Source: Apium graveolens
Taxonomy: Eukaryota > Streptophyta > Magnoliopsida > Apiales > Apiaceae
NCBI RefSeq assembly: GCF_009905375.1
Contig: NC_133647.1
Span: 77,366,231 to 77,430,230 of the forward strand
Length of the DNA: 64,000 bases
Direction of reading: 5' to 3'
How positions within the stretch are numbered: position 1 is the first letter of the stretch; every line of letters begins with the position of its first letter. Below, in pieces: positions 58,913 through 64,000 of the stretch. The translations under genes and the position numbers were made by a program. The notes below the pieces were generated by a model. It worked only from the letters and a program-made list of their open reading frames with translations, ran no database searches and was not told the DNA's origin.

Positions 58913-59436
58913 TGTTAGGCCTTAAAGTATACTGTAGAGGGGATGAAGACAGTATGAACAATCAAATCGAAACTAAAAAACTCAGAAACATTTTTTTATT
59001 AATGAATAAAAACTGATTACAAAACTCTCTCAAATGATAAATAGTTATTCTTGAGAGCTACTAGGTTACACAGAATGATAAAACGATAATCGACACATAT
59101 AATGTTAACCTAATATGTGCTTATATACTACACAGTTACACAATCAATCTAGTTGATATAATATACATGAAAAAGAAATCCTAATACATATCCAACTATT
59201 GATTGCTACAATTAAGTAAAGTCCTACACTGATATATCTCTGCAAATATATCCTTCTGTGATATCTCCTGATTTCCAGCTTTGGCATTACTGATATGAAA
59301 AAATGTTGATGACAAGTATTGATGAGCAAATACTAATGACAAATGATAATGATGTCATCCTTTGTCAATTCTAATATCACAAATAATAATGGCAAACTCT
59401 GATAGTAAATGTTGATATCATCAATTATATCTAACA
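58913..59436 (-). mobile_element. 3' LTR of element G
   Basis: Plus strand TGTTAGGCCTTAAAGTATAC to ATATCTAACA, 524 bp, with a polypurine tract complement right after it. It is closely similar in both ends to the C LTR (33190-33751), so G is a relative of C. It has variable words (TATTGATGAGCAAATACTAATG, shortened here) at about 59285-59425. Confidence 0.8.
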
Positions 59437-59445
59437 ATCTCCCCC
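59437..59445 (-). other. Polypurine tract of element G
   Basis: ATCTCCCCC on the plus strand, GGGGGAGAT on the element strand, adjacent to the LTR. Confidence 0.85.
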
Positions 59446-59497
59446 AACTTGTTCATTATGAAAATATGTACAAGTTCCTAATTGATGATGTCAAAAT

Positions 59498-60033
59498 TAG
59501 GGCTGAGCATTCGGTCGGTTTGGTTCAAAACCAGACCAAACCGAATAGACCGAAAAACTGGATTATTATTTTTTCTTGGACCGAACCGGACAGAAATTAT
59601 ATTACGGACTGGACCGATCCGAACTGAAATAATTCGGTTCGTTCCAGTAGTGGACCGAAAGGACCGAATTTTTTAAAAAAAATAAAATTGTATTAAAATT
59701 TTAAACCAAAAATTAAAATATAATTAAAGTAAAGTGATATATAGAGTTCTTAAAGTGAATAAATACTATTAAAAATTTAAAAAAATGATTATAATTTTTA
59801 AGACATGTAAAATGTATATAATAATAAATTATGATATTTATGATTTGGTCTATTTAGTCTATTCGGTCCTGATCGAAATATTTTTAAAAAGAACCGGATC
59901 AAACCGGATTTTATTTCGATCTGTTCGGTCCGGATCGAATAGACCTAATTTCTAAAAAATCAGGACTGAATCGAACCAAATTAGCACGATTCGGTTTGGT
60001 TTTTCAGTTTCGGTTCAGTTTTGCTCAGTTCTA
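59498..60033. mobile_element. hAT-like MITE with CCGAAC repeats
   Basis: Termini TAGGGCTGAGCA (left) and, reversed from the right, TAGAACTGAGCA; 10 of 12 bases agree. The start fits the YARNG consensus of hAT elements. The same 8 bp, GTCAAAAT, flank both sides (59490-59497 and 60034-60041), the hAT duplication length. The interior is non-coding, with many CGGTTCGGT/ACCGAACCG phrases near both ends and an AT-rich middle. It lies between the G LTR and the end of the G ORF. Confidence 0.75.
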
Positions 60034-60067
60034 GTCAAAATTATCTAAATGCATAATTATTACAAGT

Positions 60068-63000
60068 CTACAATCTTATAGTCAGTGTATCAGACTTCAT
60101 TCTTATGTCTTGAACCTTGTTGTATCCAGTAGCTTCATCAAATAACTTTTTGAGCAGATTTTCCTCAGCTACATTCAAGTACATCTCCATTCTCTGTTTG
60201 ATATCCTTCAGCTCCTGAGTAGCTTCATCATTTTGATAGATAGATGCCCTAAGGTAATGAAGTTTGGATCTATTCAGTGATAGATCACATAACTCCATAA
60301 ATCCAACCTTTTTACCTTTTGGATTAAAAGTAAGAACTTTTACTCCAATAGAAGTAGTTATATGAGCTCCTTATTTAGGCATATCAACATTTAAGCCATC
60401 TTCAGTTATGTACTTTGTAATTTATTTGGATTTGTCGTTTTTTCCTCTCTGCCTTTTGTATACTAAATTCTTTAGATATTCAAACCATCTGGAAGTAGTA
60501 GAGTTATTGACTTTTAGCAATGTGACTATGTATTCCAACTTTTGTCATGGTTTATCCTGCATATGCTCTTGAGAAATCCTCAACCTAGACCCTGATTCAA
60601 GAAAATAAAACATCTTCTTCTTTGGCTTATTTGTATCAAAAATTTCAAGCACAATTTGAATAGATACAATCTTGTGAAGATCATCAAGCTTAACATTCTC
60701 TCCAATTTCAGTTAATTTTCTAGGTTCTATGAGAATTAAAGGATTCCTTTGATATATATATCAGCATTTGGAAGACCCAGACCACCATTTCTACCAGTTA
60801 TTCTTGCCTGAGAAGTACCATTTTAGATTTTATTGATAGTTTCATAAGAGTCTGTCTTCGGTGTTGATGGCTTGCTTCTCCATAATAACTTCTTCTTATT
60901 AGCTAGTGAAAGTTGAGAATTATCAGGTTTTGTCGAATCTTTTAAATCACATTTGTCTTCATTAGAGTCTAGATCTTCATCAGGATTTGAATGATCAACT
61001 TTCTTTATTGAACAGTTTTGTCTTTAACATGAGTGACATCAATGGATGAGACTGGTTGAGCATCAGTATTTGTTTCTTCAACTTGAGCATTGTCAGTAGT
61101 TGAAGTGATTTTCAGTTTCTCAGCTGAATTAGATCCATGAATAAATTTTCTTTTCTTATGAACCTGATAGGCTTCTTCCTCATGAACCCTTTCTTCATCA
61201 GCATCATCATAAGCTTGATCTATTGTATAGACTGGATCTATCAGTAATTAAGATTTTGGAACTGCTGATTTTTCACTAACTTTCTCCGTCCCCTTATACC
61301 TCCTATCACCATTTAAAATATCTTGAGACCTAATAATAGGTCTTTCAGCATTTTATAATTGAGTTGATGTCCTTGATGATTATTCCTTTATCCTTAGGTC
61401 TTTGACTTCTTTATCTTCAAGGAATATCTTCATTTTGAGAAACATCAGTAACTGCTGATTTTAGCAATGCAAACTCCTCTTCCATCTGTCTTAACTTCTC
61501 AATATCAAATCCAGGATTTTTCCTTTCAAATATCCTTCTACTCACCTTAATATTAACAGCTATAATTTTAGGATCCTTGTAGAAGATAGTCATCTTCTTA
61601 CCCTTAACCTTCGGGTGTTTGCATAAAATGAGTTGCTTCAGTACCAGCTTTTATAATCCTTTGAGCCTGGTCATCATCAACACTTATAATTGTCAGCATT
61701 TGGCTTTCAATAGTTGTTACAGTTGTAATAGTAAATTCTTTTGTTTGCATGGTCTTTAAGACTTGTTTTCTTCATATATCTCCTCCAGTTCTTCCATTTC
61801 CACTACTACCTCTTCCTCTTCTTTGGATAGTGGACTTAGAAGTACAACTAGAGCTAATCACTCGACCATTGTACCCACCTAATGCTTTTCCTCCTTTATT
61901 CCCTCCATCAGGAGAATCATCCCTATCATCAGTATTTGATTTGAGTTGCTTATATTTAGATTTTGGTATTATCTCCCCCTTTTTGACATCATCACCAAGC
62001 AGAAGAGAGACAATCAGCTCTACAGCTTCCTGAACCTCATCCAATTACCCAGACATTTCGGCTGGTGTAGCTTCCAACTTAGCCTGATTAGCTTCAAGTC
62101 TATCTTTTCTGGAAATAAGAGGCTTTAATTGCTTCTGTACATCAAACTCTCTTTTGGTATTGGCCTCATGAAATGCATCTTTCAGTTTATCCATTTGAGC
62201 TTGAGCCTTGACCTGAGTTTTAGTAATTGACTTAACCATGAAAGCAGAGGCCTTAAGATGAGTAAGGATATTATGATTTGTGATCTGGTTTTCAGCTGTC
62301 TATAAATACTGAGAAGCATGATTGACAGTATCAGGGTAATGTGGATCCTTCCATTCAGAAACCCATTCCTCCTGTAAATACCGTTGAGATATAGCAACAG
62401 CTCTTTCAGCCATTTTCAACTTTCTCTCTCTCATGTTTATCCTCTGGAAAAATGATGTATTCAAGATCTTAATCAGGATCTAAAGCAACATTAATCTTGA
62501 AAGGATCAATGTCGTCATCATCATCATCATCTGTAAAGTTCATAAAAGAATCATTATCGGTAATTGGCTCCTTGAACTTCTGTGTCACTTCATCTTCAGC
62601 ATTAGAGTTTAAAATCTTATCTACAATAGGAACTATATGAGAGCCAACAATTTCAGAAACTTCCAAGTCATCACCAGCAATATCAACTTCAATTCCATCA
62701 AGAATAGTAAGCATGAGAAGATGTGCATCAACATCTAACTCCAAAACCTCAGTTCCAATTGAGTATGCAGGAGACTCAAGAATTGGATTAAACACTTGAG
62801 TATCATCAATAGGAGTGGACAGTTCTACATCTTTAGCACCAGCAGTAATAGGGATTGTTGAAATGGTTGAAGTGAAAACATGAGTAGACTGTAGGAAATC
62901 ATCAGTTTTTAGACCTGCAGGGAAAAATTAGCTCTTGGTGCTTTAGAGTTTAACTGAGGGACTACAGACTGTTCATCAGCAACTGTTTCTTGGATACTCT

Positions 63001-64000
63001 GAGCACCTTCAATAGAAGAAAATGAATGACTTAGATCTCTATATTCTTTTAAATTAGTCTCACTACTTCTCACTGCACTCATCTCATGACTTTTAATGAT
63101 CAGAGTTTTCTCACAAGGATTATCTAAATCTCGACCCTCATTTACCTCTCCTTTTGCCAAGTTAGGAGCCCGCCTTTCTTTATTTATGTTTTTCTACTAT
63201 ATATTTTCTCTCATCCTACAGAAATAAGAGATGGCTGAGAAGGGATAGTTGTGGTCACATGAGTAGGGGTACCCTCTTGTGAAGGACTAACCATGACATA
63301 CCATCAGGATTTGAAGAAATAATAAATGCTGACAAAACAGTATCAGTATTTAAATTAAATGCTGATAAAGAAGAGTCAGTATTTGTACCTTGCGTTAGAG
63401 TTAAATCATCCTCTTATAGATGGAGTGCATCCAGAGGTGGAACTGAAAGAACTTTAGTAGATAGTTGTATGAGTCCAATGCTAAAATAACAGCATCAGAA
63501 GATTAGCCTACGGTACCACTTTGAGGTAGTGGTTCTTGTGTGGTTGGAGATTTTGGAGCTTCAAAATCACATTGGGATTTAGGTTCCTGTGTACCCCTCT
63601 CCTCTTCATCTGAATCTTTATCATCATATGCTTTGCTGAGATGCACACCAACTGTATTCTTCTTAGAATGAGACTTAATATATCTGCAGAATGTTTTGAC
63701 CTTAGAGACCTCATCTGTTAGCTTGGCATTCTCGGCATCATGTCTTTCTTGGATTGATTGGGATGCAAGTGGATCAGTAGAGAGTATGTCTTCTACATCA
63801 CATTAAGATGTAAGTTCTTGTGAGACTGAGCCAGCAGTAGCTGCTTCACCATGAGGAGATGAAAGTTCTTGTGGGCTTCTCTATCTCTCAATGAGTATCC
63901 TTCAAGAAATATCTCTTTTAGCAGCTATTTCCTGAGCAGCCTGTTGTTGGATATCAGCCATGATCCTTAGAACTTGCTCAGATGTAGCAAATATTTCCCT
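60068..64000 (-). pseudogene. Post-pol ORF of element G (decayed, runs off window)
   Basis: A series of minus-strand coding pieces with shared style. The C-terminal piece ends at 60068 with LRASIYQNDEATQELKDIKQ and a helical, coiled-coil-like context. Pieces at 61772-62044, 62045-62239 (Lys/Gln-rich helix), 62469-62795 (acidic, with a run of Asp), 62909-63160 and 63508-63714 follow. Many stops and frame changes. Between them, CAGTATTTG words occur (about 61060, 61930, 63345, 63385). By position it is the env-like ORF of G, but I see no direct match to the ORFs of B, C or D. The N-terminus is outside the window. Confidence 0.55.

Overview
This is an AT-rich plant nuclear repeat region with no recognisable host protein gene and no rRNA, tRNA or CRISPR locus. 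Almost everything I can name is an LTR retrotransposon or a piece of one. Most are Ty1/copia elements of Sirevirus type: initiator-tRNA-Met primer site, gag with zinc knuckles, then protease, integrase, reverse transcriptase and RNase H, then a long extra ORF after pol (called env-like in SIRE1 and relatives), and a GGGGGAGAT polypurine tract. The host is a eudicot by general character. The combination of families recalls Apiaceae to me, but that is memory, not something the sequence proves.

Left nest (1-11853). Element D is a minus-strand Sirevirus fragment (RNase H tail 11285-11853, post-pol ORF 7491-10399). It was entered by element A (plus strand), of which the C-terminal post-pol ORF and the 3' LTR (6449-7490) are in view. 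A was entered by a gypsy-type element on the minus strand, whose LTR begins at 4403 and runs off the left edge. That LTR contains a further copia LTR (2956-4210).

Central nest (11854-46180). Element E (minus, 5' LTR 45101-46180, 3' LTR remnant 33752-34403) was entered in the TATA box of its 3' LTR by element C (minus, 5' LTR 33190-33751). C was entered in its gag gene by element B (plus, 19720-32886), which is structurally complete with two 1050-bp LTRs and a perfect 5-bp target duplication, TCTTC. The 3' end of C is missing; its post-pol ORF is fused at about 11853 to the RNase H of D by a deletion or other rearrangement.

Right part (46181-64000). There is a short tandem repeat, mostly non-coding DNA with a GA microsatellite, a badly decayed copia pol (F, 52165-54300, minus) with a short downstream ORF (49968-50223), a probable solo LTR (55326-56557), two MITE-like elements (57358-57561 and 59498-60033), an LTR fragment H (58177-58912), and element G (minus, 3' LTR 58913-59436 and a decayed post-pol ORF to the right edge).

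All ORFs carry stops or frameshifts, so no element here is autonomous as it stands. Three points stand out. First, each subfamily carries its own short DNA word (for A, B and E it is ACCCGACGGATGATC and variants), repeated in both orientations in the LTR, in gag, in the integrase-RT linker, in the post-pol spacer and in the post-pol ORF, and read there in different frames. Second, the post-pol ORF in five elements of four types is preceded at 117-165 bp by its own TATA box and a leader that is usually CT-rich, as if it had its own promoter. Third, at the gag-pol boundary both B and E have a stop, a change of frame and a splice-acceptor-like sequence.
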